The translations under genes were made by a program, and so were the position numbers. From the NCBI GenBank assembly GCA_023055505.1, contig JALIRH010000023.1:6950423-7014422 (forward strand): a DNA stretch of 64,000 bases. The letters are read 5' to 3'. This DNA is from Callipepla californica brunnescens (lineage: Eukaryota > Chordata > Aves > Galliformes > Odontophoridae). Every line of letters starts with the position of its first letter. The first letter of the stretch is position 1. This document shows, one piece after another, positions 48,813 to 61,999 of this stretch. A model generated the notes under the pieces. That model ran no database searches, was not told where the DNA came from, and saw only the letters and a program-made list of their open reading frames with translations.

Positions 48813-51256
48813 TGTACTCACTGGCGTCCATTTTATTTATTGTTTCAGTTGTGCTGAAGCTTGCATCACATCAAACCATGTCTTGCAGAGCACTTCATTG
48901 CTTATCTGTGAAAATGGTTATACTAAGACAATTTTAATTACAGTTTCTGGCATATAGAATGCAACGGTAGCAGCATTTGATTTCAAACTCTATTTTATGA
49001 AGTCAGAAGGAAGTTAAACTGCATTGCATTCAAGAGAAATCTGATATGATTTTAAAAGAAAACATAGTAACAGATCTTTTTCTCTTAAAGCACAAATCAC
49101 AGCATCCTTAGCTCAACAAAACACTCTGTTTTCCTGAAAAAAAATCATTCTGTTCTCCATTCTGTACAGACATTACATCAGGTATCTGAAAAATTACTTT
49201 TGAAGTAGAATTGTTTCTGAAAATCTGAAAGGCATACTCAACCCCTGCCCTGATAACAGTATGGCACTGTTCAGCAGTCGTGAAAGCAGAGTATGTCCAT
49301 CTCTACAAATCAGAAACTAGAAACTGAGGGAAATGTAAAGATGATGCTAAAGTAAATGATTACTAAAAAAAAACACCTGTCACTGCGTAGGCACTTTACC
49401 ATGCCTGTTGGGTTTTTAACCTAGCTCTGATAAGATATTTGTCCTTGCCAGTCACCATTCATTCAGGAATAACTCAGGAATTTGTAAGCATTAGTAAGAA
49501 TGTTCCCAACAACCAGTTTGGATATGGCCACTCTTTTTGAGAATGCTGGTGGATCAAAGCCATGTTTTGTCAACTGGCATTAAGACCATAAAATTATCAA
49601 TTGTGCATTTTAGTTGTTAATAATGATATATGCAACCAAACTGGAAATAATTCAGCAAGTCTTTATCATTACTGTGTTTTTTATTATTAGCTTTATTCCA
49701 AACATTTTAGAGCATGCAACCAGTTTAGTACAGAGTATCAGTAATTTACAGGTTCTACATGGGACTGTAGCCAGAAGCTTTTATAGGACTACAGCTGTTC
49801 TTGCATTATGGATGCAGTGGAGACAACCTAGAGACACTAGAATGTCCAGCAGAGCTGATAAGATGTGCTCTCAGTGAAGACCTTTTTGAATAGCCTGAAA
49901 GAACAGTGAAAATATGGCCATAAGTGCCACAACACTAACATAGGTTTTGTGATTACTATAGTTTCTGAAAAATGTTTTGAGAACCTCAGAAGGATACAGC
50001 AAAAATATATATTTTAAGGCCAGAGTATCCATTCACTGCTCCATAATAGAGTCCGTTTTCACTTTCTGAATCTGCCCCTGTGCATGAGCAATTACAACGA
50101 AACAAGTTTTGAAGACATTTTGACTAGAAGTATGACATATATTTCATCCAGATTTAGAAAAAAAAAAAAAATAATTTAAAATCCTTTAGTGTATTTTAAT
50201 CTGGTAAAGCAAGGTTAGTCTTATATGAAGCATTAATTATTTAAAGCATCAATAATAATAATTACAGAATATATAATGTCTCAAATTGACAGTTTATGCA
50301 ATGTTTGCTTAAAATGAGTTTTTTTTCTCTTCTGATAAGAATATAAGATTGTGCTCAAGAGAAATAACTCCTGATAAGCATTGTATAATTACATTTAATA
50401 GTCACTGGAAACAGTAAAGCAGTATGCCAAGAAAAATAAATCATGACATGTTCTGCAAACTATGGGGTAAAGATCATCCCTGGCGTAGTGGCACTGAAGT
50501 CAGTGGCATTATACCAATTAGATACAGTTTATTGTGTCTTAGTAATTTACTACACTCCAATTCCATCTTTGGTTTTGTGATTACTCACTAAGATTACTCT
50601 AATTAAAGCTGACAAAACACCATGCATATAGTAGAGTGGATCAAACTAATCAGTTAATGTTTTGTCATAGATAATGAAAAGCCATGTAATCTGACAGATA
50701 TTTTGCACGGGTACATGGTAATATGCTAAGAAGACATGAATTCTGATGTATCAGTACACAGCATGGTCTAACGGCTTCAGAGGGCTTGAAGAAAACATTT
50801 CCAAGTGTGACTTCTTCCTGTGGGCTCTGTCACCAGCTTCCTCACAGACTGTGATGCTTAGTGCTGGATCAATAAGATGAGCCTCTGGATACAGAGTGGG
50901 TTCTGGTGGAAACTTCTCTGTTTCAAAGTGACAGAGCATGTCCTTCTTGCTACATCAGTCTGGAAGGGAGGGGCTGGCTATAGAAAGGGCAAGCCTCCCC
51001 TCTCGCCGCAGTAAAAGACTTGGAGCCAAATCAGAACTGAGAGAGAACAGTTTTAGTAACCAAAGTAGGGAAAATACAGCTTTGCATGTTCCTTAATCAT
51101 AGGACTCATCCATGTCTGTCAGATGTATATAACACTGTTAATTGAACTCCAAGCCATTTTTTTTTTTTAATTATTATTCTTAATCAAAAAACCTTAAAAT
51201 CTACATTTATAGAGACAAAGTTTTAAGGTGCAGCAAAGTTTGGACTGAGGGAGGAA
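48813..51256. other. Unique DNA, no gene seen
   Basis: About 2.4 kb; an A run at 50158-50173. A GC-richer patch near 50960-51020 is not identified. Confidence 0.4.
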
Positions 51257-51396
51257 TTGCAGAATCACAGAATTACAGAACTGTAGGGGTTGGAAGGGGC
51301 CTCTAGAGACCATCAAGTCCAAACCCCCTGCTCCCTAGATCAGGTTGCACAGGTAGGTGTTCAGGAAGGTCTTGAATGTCTCCAGTGAAGGAAGTT
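51257..51396 (-). mobile_element. CR1 LINE 3' end, minus strand
   Basis: AATTGCAGAATCACAGAATT opens the tail complement, followed by GTAGGGGTTGGAAGGGGCCT, CCATCAAGTCCAAACCCCCT and ATCAGGTTGCACAGGTAGGT. A very short 5'-truncated copy ending in the C-terminal ORF2 region. Confidence 0.88.
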
Positions 51397-52184
51397 CTCA
51401 GTGACATTTGAGACAATTTTGTTCATGCAGGATAAACAAAAGAGAATATGCTAGCTCTGCTGCAAATCTAAGATAGTTTCTTAGTTGTCTGCTTTATCAG
51501 GCATGTGCAGAAGTATGATTATGGTAACTCTGAAATGACAACATTTTGATAAGCACAAGTTTTAGAGGAGTCATTTCACTAGTGTAACCTAAAATCTATT
51601 AGGTTCTAATACAAACTCACAATTTGTAAGCTGGAGTTGTCTTTTCTGTGTCTACAAATATAATCTCAGAGCATAAGCTGTAATTGTCATCTTGTTCACA
51701 GTTTGTAGTTCAGTCCAGGAAGAGGGATATCTGAGTGGCACTTACACATGGCAGCACCAGCATCAATTTGCTAACACAGTTACTAACAGCACTAAGTATA
51801 CAGTGTAATGAGTTTTGACCAACAGTCAGAGTTGTTGGGGATGTTGACCCATGCCCAAACCATCAAGTACATTATTCTTGCTATTGCATCTTACCTGTCT
51901 ATCTTCTGTGTACTATAGTCACATCTTTCTTAGGTTCACAGCATAAAAATGCAACTCATTTTAAGGAACAAGTGTTCAAACACTGTTAGCAAATTTTGTT
52001 TTCAGAGCTTTTATAAGGAAGTAGCATAGAGGTGGAGTCAAAGTAATTTTTGAATTTATCCCAAGACGAAAAACAAATCTTAATGCTTTAGGTTACATTT
52101 ATAGCATAAGATTTTCTAACTTGCAGTCTGCTTTCACTGAGCCTTTCTGTAAAACACACATGGAAGGTGTCTGGATGTCTGGTT
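51397..52184. other. Unique DNA, no gene seen
   Basis: No recognised feature. Confidence 0.4.
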
Positions 52185-52341
52185 GTCTATCTGTGTGACC
52201 TATTGTAAGGGACCTCAGGACTGCAATTCTCCTATTACATAGGGACATGGTTTAGTGGGCACGACTGGTTATAGTTGGATGGTTGGATTACATCATCCTA
52301 GAGGTCTTTTCCAACCTTAATGACTCTGTGATTCTATGACA
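52185..52341 (+). mobile_element. Old CR1 LINE 3' end
   Basis: GGACATGGTTTAGTGGGCAC, GGATGGTTGGATTACATCAT and AGAGGTCTTTTCCAACCTTA lead into GACTCTGTGATTCTATGA. This is the 3' end pattern of an older CR1 family. Left boundary uncertain. Confidence 0.8.
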
Positions 52342-54318
52342 CTTGAAACAACACATAAATAGATTGAAGAAAGCTCAGTTAGATGTGACCTTAAATGATG
52401 GAATGAATCTTATTCCCTATTAGTCATCTGAAATATGAAATCATTTGTTATAATCTTTCTTCTTTTTTAGAGTTACTGTTAAAATACATAATACAGTAAA
52501 TCAAAAGTTTGGTTCAAGAGAAATGCTGTGTCCAAACACATGCAAGAATAGTAATGTTTTGAATGAAATATTAACTTTGTCTAAAAATGAGAAACATCTT
52601 AAGCACTTTTCTCATTGACCTACAACAGAATTCCAAATTAGTTAAATGTAAAACCAGCTATTCTATCACATTTTACCCGTGATAACAAGGTCTTATCTTA
52701 TGTTGGTTTTGTGGTTGTAATTTGAAAGGAAGAATTTCATTAACATTTAAGCTCATCGAACTCATAAGGAAATGCATTAATTTTTGATAAATATTCAAAT
52801 TTTTCTAAATGACTTATCTTGTTCTTTGTTGATTGCTATCCATCTGAATATAAAAAGAATAGAATGGAAGCTGGGGAAAACTAGAAAGAAATGATTATAT
52901 TTTTCTATTATGATTATTCCGTTTCCTAACTTCTTAACATATTTTCAAATGGTTGTCTTAAATAAATATGATTTTCCAATGTTTAATAGTCTTGGTAATA
53001 CAGTAAATATAATGTCTTTCAGAAAATGCTATCAAGGTTAAAAAGTGATTGTAAAGTTGGGAGATTACTGAATAAATATTACCAGAGGAATTCAGAAGCA
53101 ACTGTGCTGCACGTTTTCTTTACCCCACAGTCACCTGAAGAGGTATTATTTTTCTCCACAGGGCCTCTTTATTCTCTGAGGATCAGAGAGGATAAGAAGA
53201 TTTTCAGTGTTTTGTTTATCCGTGTTAGTTAGTGACTGGCATGGTTTTTTTGTTTGTTTGTTTGTTTTTTACATCATAATGTGCTCTGAAGACAAGATTT
53301 TTGCTTCAAGTTGTCACATCATCTTCTTGATGTAATTCTCAGAGATTAAAAATATGTGTAGTCCTTTACACTTTAGTAGATTATGAGATTCTACAGCTTA
53401 TTTTTATGGATAAGAGTCAGGGGTGCATTTTACAGCCTGTCATTCTCTTAAGGCCCAAATAGTGGCATGTCTTAATTTTGGGTATTTTGCATGTTCCCCT
53501 GCCTTCCCATCCCAACAGGCTACCATTACAGACCACAGAGAAGAGCATGCTCAGGTACATGCAATCTTTCTTCAGATTCTTCATCCTCTGTCATATTTTT
53601 CTTTCTCCCATTCCACAGTTTTCAGTCTTGCTCCTATTTGTTTTCTTTTGTTATGTTCTCACACATGACCTCCTTCATTTTCTAGTTTGTCCAAATAATT
53701 ATTGCTCGGATATTTCAATTGCATGGTTCAGAAAACTATTTTTTAATACTTGGATTTTCCCATTCCTGGCATTTGCTGGTAAACAGTCTTTTTTTTTTTT
53801 CCTTACTTTTATTTAGAGAAACATTTGATCTGTTTTGGATTATTTATTCTACAGACATTCGATCTGGTGCAGTGACCCTTAAGAGTATGCATTCCTAAGA
53901 TTTGTACACTTGTAGGACCTTATGAAAATGTAGAAATGTTACTAGGTGTCCAACATTACTGTACTGTATTTTCAAGATTTTAAAATATTTTGCCTTAAAG
54001 ATACATAAGCAAGATATAAAGGAATCACTGAGTCTGTATTGCAGAGTTGCTCACTATTAAGTACACTCTGACAATGTTACCAAAATTTAGAGGAGCTATA
54101 TTTTGCCTCTACTGCTATGCCAGCCATTGTCAAAACAATGCTGCAGTAGCTTCATGTAAGAAAAACAAACAAAACCAAAACCTTTTCACTTCGTTTGAAA
54201 GAATGTACTTAGTTCATTCCTTACACTGAAAAGAGGAATTTTGAAAATGTCTCAGTGAATGCCTTAGGGAGTAAATTGCAACTAGATCTACTAAAAATGA
54301 TTTATTTTCCTTAAGATA
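52342..54318. other. AT-rich unique DNA, no gene seen
   Basis: Contains a (TTTG)n tract (about 53250-53270) and a T run near 53789-53801. The overlapping frames at 53423-53816 (64-112 codons, all plus strand) are hydrophobic and unrecognised. Confidence 0.4.
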
Positions 54319-54881
54319 CACATGGGCTACACCAAAATTAATACTTCCCATTTTATTATGTTGGACCACATCAGAGTTATATGCTGATCATGCAGCAGTA
54401 TAGGTTGAACCTTCCCACCAATATCCTATTAACATTTTGTTGCTGGTTGACAGATGACAGCAGAGGGGCAATCTGACAGAATGGTGGCTGACATGGAAGT
54501 GCAGATGAAGCAAAGGTGTCTCATCAAATTATTTTATGTGGAAAAAATTGAAACCAGTGACATTCACTGACACTTGGTGAATGTTTCTGGAGACCAAACA
54601 GTGGATGTGAGCACAGTGAGCCACTGGGTGGTGTGTTTCAGTTGTGACGACAGTGACATGAAAGACAAGCAATGTTCCAGATGGTCAGGCAGCTTGTTAT
54701 GAGTGCATGCAGGCTCTTGTTCATTGCTAGAAAAAAAAATGCATAGTGAATGGTGGTGATTATGTAGAAAAAATAGTGCTTTGTAGCTGAGAACTTGCTC
54801 TGTCAAATGTTATTGTGCTCTTTGTATTTGTTGCAGTTCCCATGGGAATAAAGAGGAGACTCGACTTTCAGATGAGCCTTT
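54319..54881 (+). mobile_element. Non-autonomous mariner, internally deleted
   Basis: TA flanks both ends (54317-54318 and 54882-54883). The left terminal repeat (ACCAAAATTAATACTTCCCA) and the right terminal repeat (GAGACTCGACTTTCAGATGA) are degraded inverted complements. Inside are the leader (GACAGATGACAGCAGAGGGG), the N-terminal transposase region with AGTGGATGTGAGCACAGTGA, then a jump near 54690 to the C-terminal end (GCATGCAGGCTCTTGTTCAT). Its overall structure is like the copy at 24658-25184. At 563 bp it has no catalytic core. Confidence 0.88.
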
Positions 54882-57330
54882 TAACTGTCTTTTCAGATAG
54901 TATTTATTTTTCTACGCATGCTCTTCTAGCAGGAGAGCAATTTCTATTTACCTTTCATGCTGAGGTGTATCACTTAGAAACATTTCCAGGTCTCATGGTA
55001 CACAGTTTGTCAGTAAGAGATTTCTACTAGTAAAAAAGTCCCTTCATATTCTACAGTCACTCCTGTTAACTCTCAGAAAATACCTGGTGTGAGAAGCCTG
55101 GGACTATGTGTATTTGATCGGCTGGAAAATAAGCAAGCTGGTGTATTGGAGTTGCATGCAAATTAACATTTCTGAGAAAATTTACATTCTGAACAGATAT
55201 ATCTGTCATTTCTTGCTCTATTTTCTTCCATTTTCAAAAATGCAATAAATTGCTTAATAATGTTTTCCAGTGCACAACCTCAGTGGTGGAGAGTTTCTCC
55301 TTTGCAGCTAGATGCTAAGATTAGCGTTATGTTGGACAGACTATAGGTGTAGGTTTTGTTGTTGAACAGGTATGTGTTTGCATCAAAGAAACTCATGCTA
55401 AATCCTCATCAAATATTTATCCCTCTGCTGAAAAATAACAGCAAGACTCCTATATAACATGACCTGTTTTGCTGAGTCATCATTCAGTTTTACCATATAC
55501 CAAGTGTTTAAAATGCAGATAATGGTATCTTGATCTTGTGTGCACACCCAAATCAGATCTATCTGAAAAGACTTTTCAGCATAAAACAGTCTGACAGTAG
55601 TGAGTGAGCCAAAAAGACCTGGTTCAGTCTGAAAAAAACAAGTCTCAAGCTGCCAGAAAGAGGGAGAGGAAGCAGTTAGGAAATTGTTGTTCAGAATATG
55701 GGATTGTTTATGAAGGTTAGTAACTCACAGTTGTTTTATTAATGGCTGACATCAAATTCCTATACAAATTAATTATTGAAAATATCCTCTATAATGTTTT
55801 TGGGGTTTTTTTTATTTTTCTAAATTCAGTTTCCAAGAACAGATCTATAAGAATGTCTGAGTGACGACAGCCTACATGATATCTGGGTTGAGGATGTATG
55901 CAAGCAAGCAGAGAATATCATGGATGGACTATGGCCAAGTTCAGAATGTTCATGATTTGTTTTAACGAAAGACCAGATCTGAGTTTTTTAGTCAAGATCT
56001 AGGCCTGGAATTCATAGCTAGACTCCCTTAAATTAAAAGATGTGTAATTTTTGCTTAAACTTAGTGGGCTTTGGTAGCCTGTGGATTGCAAATTATTATT
56101 ATCTGGATGAATTTTAGGTGATTCTGGAGCATCCGTGTTTCAGTCCAGGGTCTCCCTCACCCATTACCTTTGTAGACATCTTCACATACAAGGATTGCCA
56201 TGCTGAATAGCTCAAACAAAGAAGAGGTCCTAGCCCACACTCCAGTTTCTAAAACAGATGGCGGCATCCAGTCTTTGCTAAACAAAGAATTACAGTTTAT
56301 GTATTTGCATTGACGCCAGCTGTCTCTGTACAAACTCATTGGAAATGATGCAGTGCTGGAAAAATTCTCAGTAGAGAATCGTCTGATTAGTACTCTGGCA
56401 TCCAGCCCTGGCTAATTTTTGACGTTGGATGAGTATCTTGTTGTAAAGTGCCAATTTTAGAAGTGACCTGAGTGCTGGATTTAATTTGTTTCTCCTAAAG
56501 ATTTTTTAAACTTCATATAATAGGCATAAAATAAGAAAGTAAATTCTATATCAAAAATTGTTTTTCACTGTTTGGACATCTACACATTTGAAGAAGCCTC
56601 ATTCATTCTGTCACATTCTCAGGACATGAGAAAAATATATATCTATTATGCTTACTAACGGGTTTTAGAACAGCTTCTTTTAGTCTTGATGGTTTATAGA
56701 AGTGAATCACCGATTTCTATATCATAGCTTCTCTACTGTGAGTTTTGCCTGAAATAGAAGTTAAGACTGTGGGGCCACCTCTTGCCTGTGCATCTTCGGC
56801 AGCCCGGCATGACTATTGGAGTTGCCCCACAGTTCCTTCTTATTCAGACTACTATGCTTGTTTCATTTGCTCACTCATTGCTGGATTAAAACACCGTATT
56901 TCCTTTGTCCATTTGGAGAACAAAGAGAAGTACAGAAACCATGCTGGAGGACAGAAACAATCAGGTTTTATGAATAATGTCATCTATGCTCTTACAGAAT
57001 AGTAGCTAGTCTGAGATGCATAATTGCAAGCACCTCACTGAATAATGTCAGAAGTTTATGGTTTCCATGTTCTTCCCTAAGACACCTACATATGTAAGGC
57101 TAGGGGGTCCACAAAGTCATTAAAAATAGAGAAACAATTCAGTTATAATGAAAATCGATATATTCAATTGATCATGTATTCAAGGAGAAGATTATAATTA
57201 CTTATATTTGATAAGCCTTGGCTTCAGTTCAGGTATTACTACAATAATTATAACCCCCAGATATTCATTATTTTTAAGTTAGGAAATGTATTTTTCATCC
57301 TCTGCAACTTCTTTTAAACAAAAACAAAGA
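54882..57330. other. Unique DNA, no gene seen
   Basis: No recognised repeat. The frame at 56745-57002 (85 codons) covers a slightly GC-richer patch but resembles no family that I know and lacks clear splice context. Confidence 0.4.
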
Positions 57331-57409
57331 AATAAAATAAAATAAAATAAAATAAAATAAAATAAAATAAAATAAAATAAAATAATACAAAATAAAATAA
57401 AATAAAATT
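57331..57409. repeat. (AAAAT)n pentanucleotide microsatellite
   Basis: About fifteen AATAA units with one interruption (AATACAAAAT near 57384-57393). Third array of this motif in the window. Confidence 0.95.
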
Positions 57410-59139
57410 CCCCATAAAGTAGTTTTTTTACTTATACCACAAACATCAGACAGAAATTTCCTTCTAAATTACATGAGCATTATAATGAAAATGGACATTA
57501 ATCACATTAGATTTGATACAGCTCTTAAATCAAATTAATTCGTAACCCACAAGATTTAGAATGCGATGAAGTGTGGCAATATCACCTGTCACCAGTCCTA
57601 TGAGATCTAGATTATCAGGTGCTTGAAGTTACAAAACACAGTTGTGTGCACACAGATGTTTTTACATATTATAAACCTAATGTGACAGTATCAAAATACA
57701 TTAGTGTCATTATTTTTTCTCTTGAGATATGTACATTTGGAGTTTTGAGGATTCTGTCTTGTGTAATGAAACATAAAGACTTTAGGTTGCTGTTTCTCTC
57801 CAAATGTTTCTATAGAAATCTTTTTCTATCAGAAGACACTTGCTATACTTTGTTGATCTTTTATAGACTTATGGTTTTGCATTTTTATCAATAATTTACC
57901 TCTTTCTCTGGAAATATGTGGCACATGTGTGGATGTACAAATCACCAAATGAACAACATTGGTCCTTCCTTGGGGAGACTTTTCCCATACCATGAGTGCA
58001 GGGGGAGTGCATGCGTCATTCTTTTGCAAGCTTCAAACCAGACCTTCCACCAAACAGGAGGTCCACGAGGTGGATAAAGCTCAGGCTCCAGGTAGAGGAG
58101 CTTATGTTTTGCTAGAGAGGAAAAATATAATGTTAATAAAGAAATAAATAGAATATTAACTTAGATTGGCTGAGGACAGATTACAGGTAAAGTCTTTGCT
58201 CAAAGTTAATGCTTTCTTAGTCATGTAAGCTGCTCTAAGCATGCAACTCAAATTGCAATATTTTTTGACTAATTCTGACTGACTTTGTGGGAACGTTACA
58301 TCAGTTAAATATGCAGCAAGGTCAGTCTTTCTTCATAAGAAAAAGGTTTAAATGACATTGGCTACAGCTAACATTCAATTTTTTCTGTTCTCTAAATTAC
58401 CTCATGTTATGGTAACTCCCACAACTAATTCCACAGGTAATTAGAAATTCTGAGAAGGTGAATGATAATCATCATAAATCATGAAAACTAATTAATTAGT
58501 TCCTGTTGTGAATAAGGCATAAATGACACGATCTTTTCATGGTGTACCATATCAGCATGAGAAAGTTGTTTCCCTTTTGATTTAGTGAGCTGGTGGCTCG
58601 ATTACTATAGTACAAGGTGTCAATTTACTTCATTTAGAAGGAATAATGAATTTTTATTTTTTAACTTGTGCTTTTATCCTCTGTAACATAGCATCCAGAA
58701 GGCAAAAATGTAATACATGTTGCCTTCCAAGTCACAGCTCTGTAATTTAAGAGAAGCTTCCTGTTCAATACAACAACTGAGATGGAGATTGAATGCCTCT
58801 ATAAAAGTTATGAAGTTTATTTTCTCATTGTTTTAGGTGCTACAGAGTATCTACAATCAAGTAAAGTGAAATGAAGTAAGCTACTGCATTTTTTTTCCTT
58901 TCAGTCCTGTAACTCTATGAATGTTATTTGAGAAGGTTTCAGTTGAATAATATGAAAGCTATTTTCTCCTTTTAAGCCAAAATACCATCACGAATGATCT
59001 CATTCCAATGTATACATTTTTTTCTTTTTTTAGTGGGAAGGCTTTGTCCAAGTAAAAAATAAATCACGTGACTATATGGATTATCTCAGGGTGTCTCCAT
59101 ATAAGGCACATGGAAAATGACAATGAGGTAATTGGTGGC
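57410..59139. other. AT-rich unique DNA, no gene seen
   Basis: No recognised gene or repeat. The left edge of the following CR1 is soft. Confidence 0.4.
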
Positions 59140-59860
59140 AATGAACGTAGCTACACCAAGGGCAACTGACAAAGTAGATGGCCTTCTATATTGAAGTTAC
59201 AGTGTCAGTGGATAAAGAAAGAGCAACTGACATCATCTACCTGGACTTGTGCAGAGTGTTTAACACTGTCCCACTTGACAACCTGGTCACCAAAACTGGA
59301 CAAAAATGGATTTGACGAATCTTTAGATAAAGAATTGGTGGGATGATCACATTCAGACCGCTGTGGTCAGCAGCTCATTTTTCACGTGGAGGCAGGTGAT
59401 GGGTGCTGTTCCTCATGGATTGGTAGATGACATGGACAGTAGGATCAAACGCACCCTCAGCAAGTTTGCAGATTATACCACGCTGAGTGGTGAAGTTGAC
59501 ATGCTAGAGGGAAGGGAAGCTATCCAGAGGGACCTGAACTGTCTTGAGAGGTGGGCCCATGCCAAACTCATGAAGTTCAACAGCACCAAGTGCAAGGTCC
59601 TGCACCCCGGGCAGGGCAATCTCAAGCAGAGTTACACACTGGACGGAGAATGACTTGAGGTGAGAGCAGCTCTAAAGAGAAAGATCTGGGGATGTTGACT
59701 GATGAAGGACTCAGTATTACCCAGCACTTGCAGGCCAGAAGGCCAACTGTATCCTGGGTTATATCAAGAGAAGTGTGAACAGCAGGCTGAGAGAGAGGAA
59801 TCTGCCCCTCTATTCTGGTCTTGTGAGACTGCGCCTTGAGTATTGCTCTTATTATTATGC
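59140..59860 (+). mobile_element. CR1 LINE ORF2 reverse-transcriptase fragment with damaged FADD
   Basis: Near 59225-59275 broken frames give the motif-A region (IIYLDLCRVFNTVPL). After a gap the open frame at 59363-59653 gives the palm. The pieces are QVMGAVPHGL (motif-B-like, with PQGS altered to PHGL), DDMDSRIKRTLSKFADYTTL (the catalytic FADD reads FADY), and EAIQRDLNCLERWAHAKLMKFNSTKCKVLH. Eroded 'EKDLGMLTDEGLSI' and 'YIKRSVNSRLRERN' segments follow to about 59860. The N-terminal domains, the 3' UTR and the tail are all missing. A dead internal fragment. Confidence 0.88.
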
Positions 59861-61963
59861 TCCTTTATGTCCTTTTTTTCTTCAACTTTTTTTTTTTTTT
59901 CTTAGAGGAGCTAACAAGTAGGATTTTTATTGCTTTCCCTTTTCTTCTGATGAAATAACTATTTCACAAGCATAGATTAATAAATGCAAATATAAATTAT
60001 CTTTTGAAATATAAAGAATGTATTATCTGTGTATTTATTTATTTATTTTAGAAATATGAGCTGGGGTGCTGATTTCTGTCTTTCTGTGAAATGATTATTG
60101 AATATCCCATGTGAGTGGTTGTACTGAATATCTCAGTGCACTGAGTGGGAAGTTCAGTTTGCCAGTGTAGAAAATGCCTAATTCAGCCCTAGCAAGTGGT
60201 GTGGCAAATAACTCCAGAGGAAAATAACCAGCTTTCCTTCCTATGAACTGATATATTTTTCATCCTTTTCTTAGCTTTTTTCTAAAGAGCAGTCTGAAAA
60301 CTTCTATTAAAGTATTTTTCATAAAGAAATCTTAAAGAAGCTCTTCTCTGACACTTCAACTTCTCTGGGTTTATGTAAGAAAGTTGCATTGTGACGCAGT
60401 CACACTCACTGGCCTAACTGTGTACTTAGGGTGAATATTTATACGTGTTTAGAAAATTTCATTCACTATGTTTATCTATTAGAAACCACCATTATACTCA
60501 TACACTAATGTAATACCCATTTAAGATAAAAAGCAGAAATCATTACTTTGATGACATCACTTTCAAAGGTCATACTGAGATTATAGTAAAGATTAAAGAG
60601 AAAACCACGATGATACTTGTCCTCTTGTGACAGAAAGCTCTTTATTGGACAGAACAAAAAGAGCTGCTTTTTAAAAATCTAATTCATAAAGAATTCAAAG
60701 GGAATTAAATGAAAAGCAGGCTACTGGCTTCTGAGGCAGAAAAGACTGCATAACTTTTGGCCTTTGAAAATTTTCACTCCTGTCTTTTTTTTTTTTAACT
60801 GATTTAACAGTGCGTGTAGTTGACAAGTTATGTGTAAAGGGGTAATTATTTTCATTTATTCAAGCGCTAATGACTGCACAAGAACATCTTTCACTTTGAT
60901 TTTTTTTAATTAAATTAGTCTAGCAGACTCATTTACCTGTAAGTAAAGTTGGGAAATTTTACATGAACTCAGAATAATGTCTATAGAGAACAAGTTGCCA
61001 GTTACTATTTCATTGTTGTTATAGGATTTGGTACAATTTTATCAAATTGTATTCAGATTTATCTTTTTATTCAGCTAGCTATTCTTGTAGCAAATATTAC
61101 AATAAGACCCTTTTAATCCCTTTTCCCATGTCAATAATCTCTTCAATTAAAACAAATTAAAACATAAGTGGTCCACAAGGCTTTACTATGTTACCCCAAG
61201 ACTACCAAACCAGTTCAGAGGAAGATCCTCTACAGATGTTCAGTGAGACTAAATAGCTCCAGCACTTTCAAATCCCATATATAATGTTGTGGGGCAGGAG
61301 ATATGAAAGTACTACAAAAGTTTCTTTCAACTTTCTTGTGTTTATGCAAGGTAGAAATTTTTAACTCTATCTAGTTGTGCCTTATTTCTACAAAACCTCC
61401 ACACAATGAGAATAAAAGGGTTGAGTGTACCAACCTTCTTACTATGAGTCTGCAATGACCCTCTCCACTCTCAGCATAGAGAACAAAAGTACTGTCTTAA
61501 CTTGTATTTTCTTTGATGGAACACTTAGGGAGGACTTTTTAGAGGGAACAAAAATAACATATTCAGAGAATTTGAGATGATGGGATATGTCCTTTTTGCT
61601 ACTATTATTCACCATGTTCAGTCTGTGAGATATTCGGTCTAATGCAAAGCCAGTACAAGAGTATACTGACTGAAGATGTAAGCAGGTGCTTAGATCTCAT
61701 AATGGAAAATCAGCCCAGAACACTGTTCAGAGACTTTCTTTTCTTTAATATAAAATCAAAAATCTTCTGTGTTGTATCTTTTTTCTTTTCTTTTTTTTTC
61801 CTCCCTAGCTTTGATGGTACTCTTATCCTCCAGTTCTGCTGATTTCACCTTGATAGTCAGAAAGAAGGTTGCTATTGTAGTGACATTCACATTATGCTCT
61901 AGGTTGTAGTTTATCATATCACTTTTTTTTTTTTTTTGACTGCTTTAGTTGTTTGTTTATGTG

Positions 61964-61999
61964 TTGTTTGTGTGTGTGTGTATGCATGTGCGTGTGTTT
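61964..61999. repeat. (GT)n-rich alternating tract
   Basis: TTTGTGTGTGTGTGTATGCA and the following TGTGCGTGTG form an alternating purine-pyrimidine stretch, the type that can adopt Z-DNA. Confidence 0.85.

Noticed and set aside
53423..53816. Three overlapping plus-strand frames
   Set aside because: T-rich DNA gives hydrophobic peptides in several frames at once; no signal that any is translated.
56745..57002. 85-codon frame in a GC-richer patch
   Set aside because: No known domain, no acceptor/donor pair at its edges and no conserved motif visible.
5080..57409. CRISPR-like spaced repeats
   Set aside because: The regular repeats are simple pentanucleotide microsatellites without spacers, and the genome is a vertebrate one.
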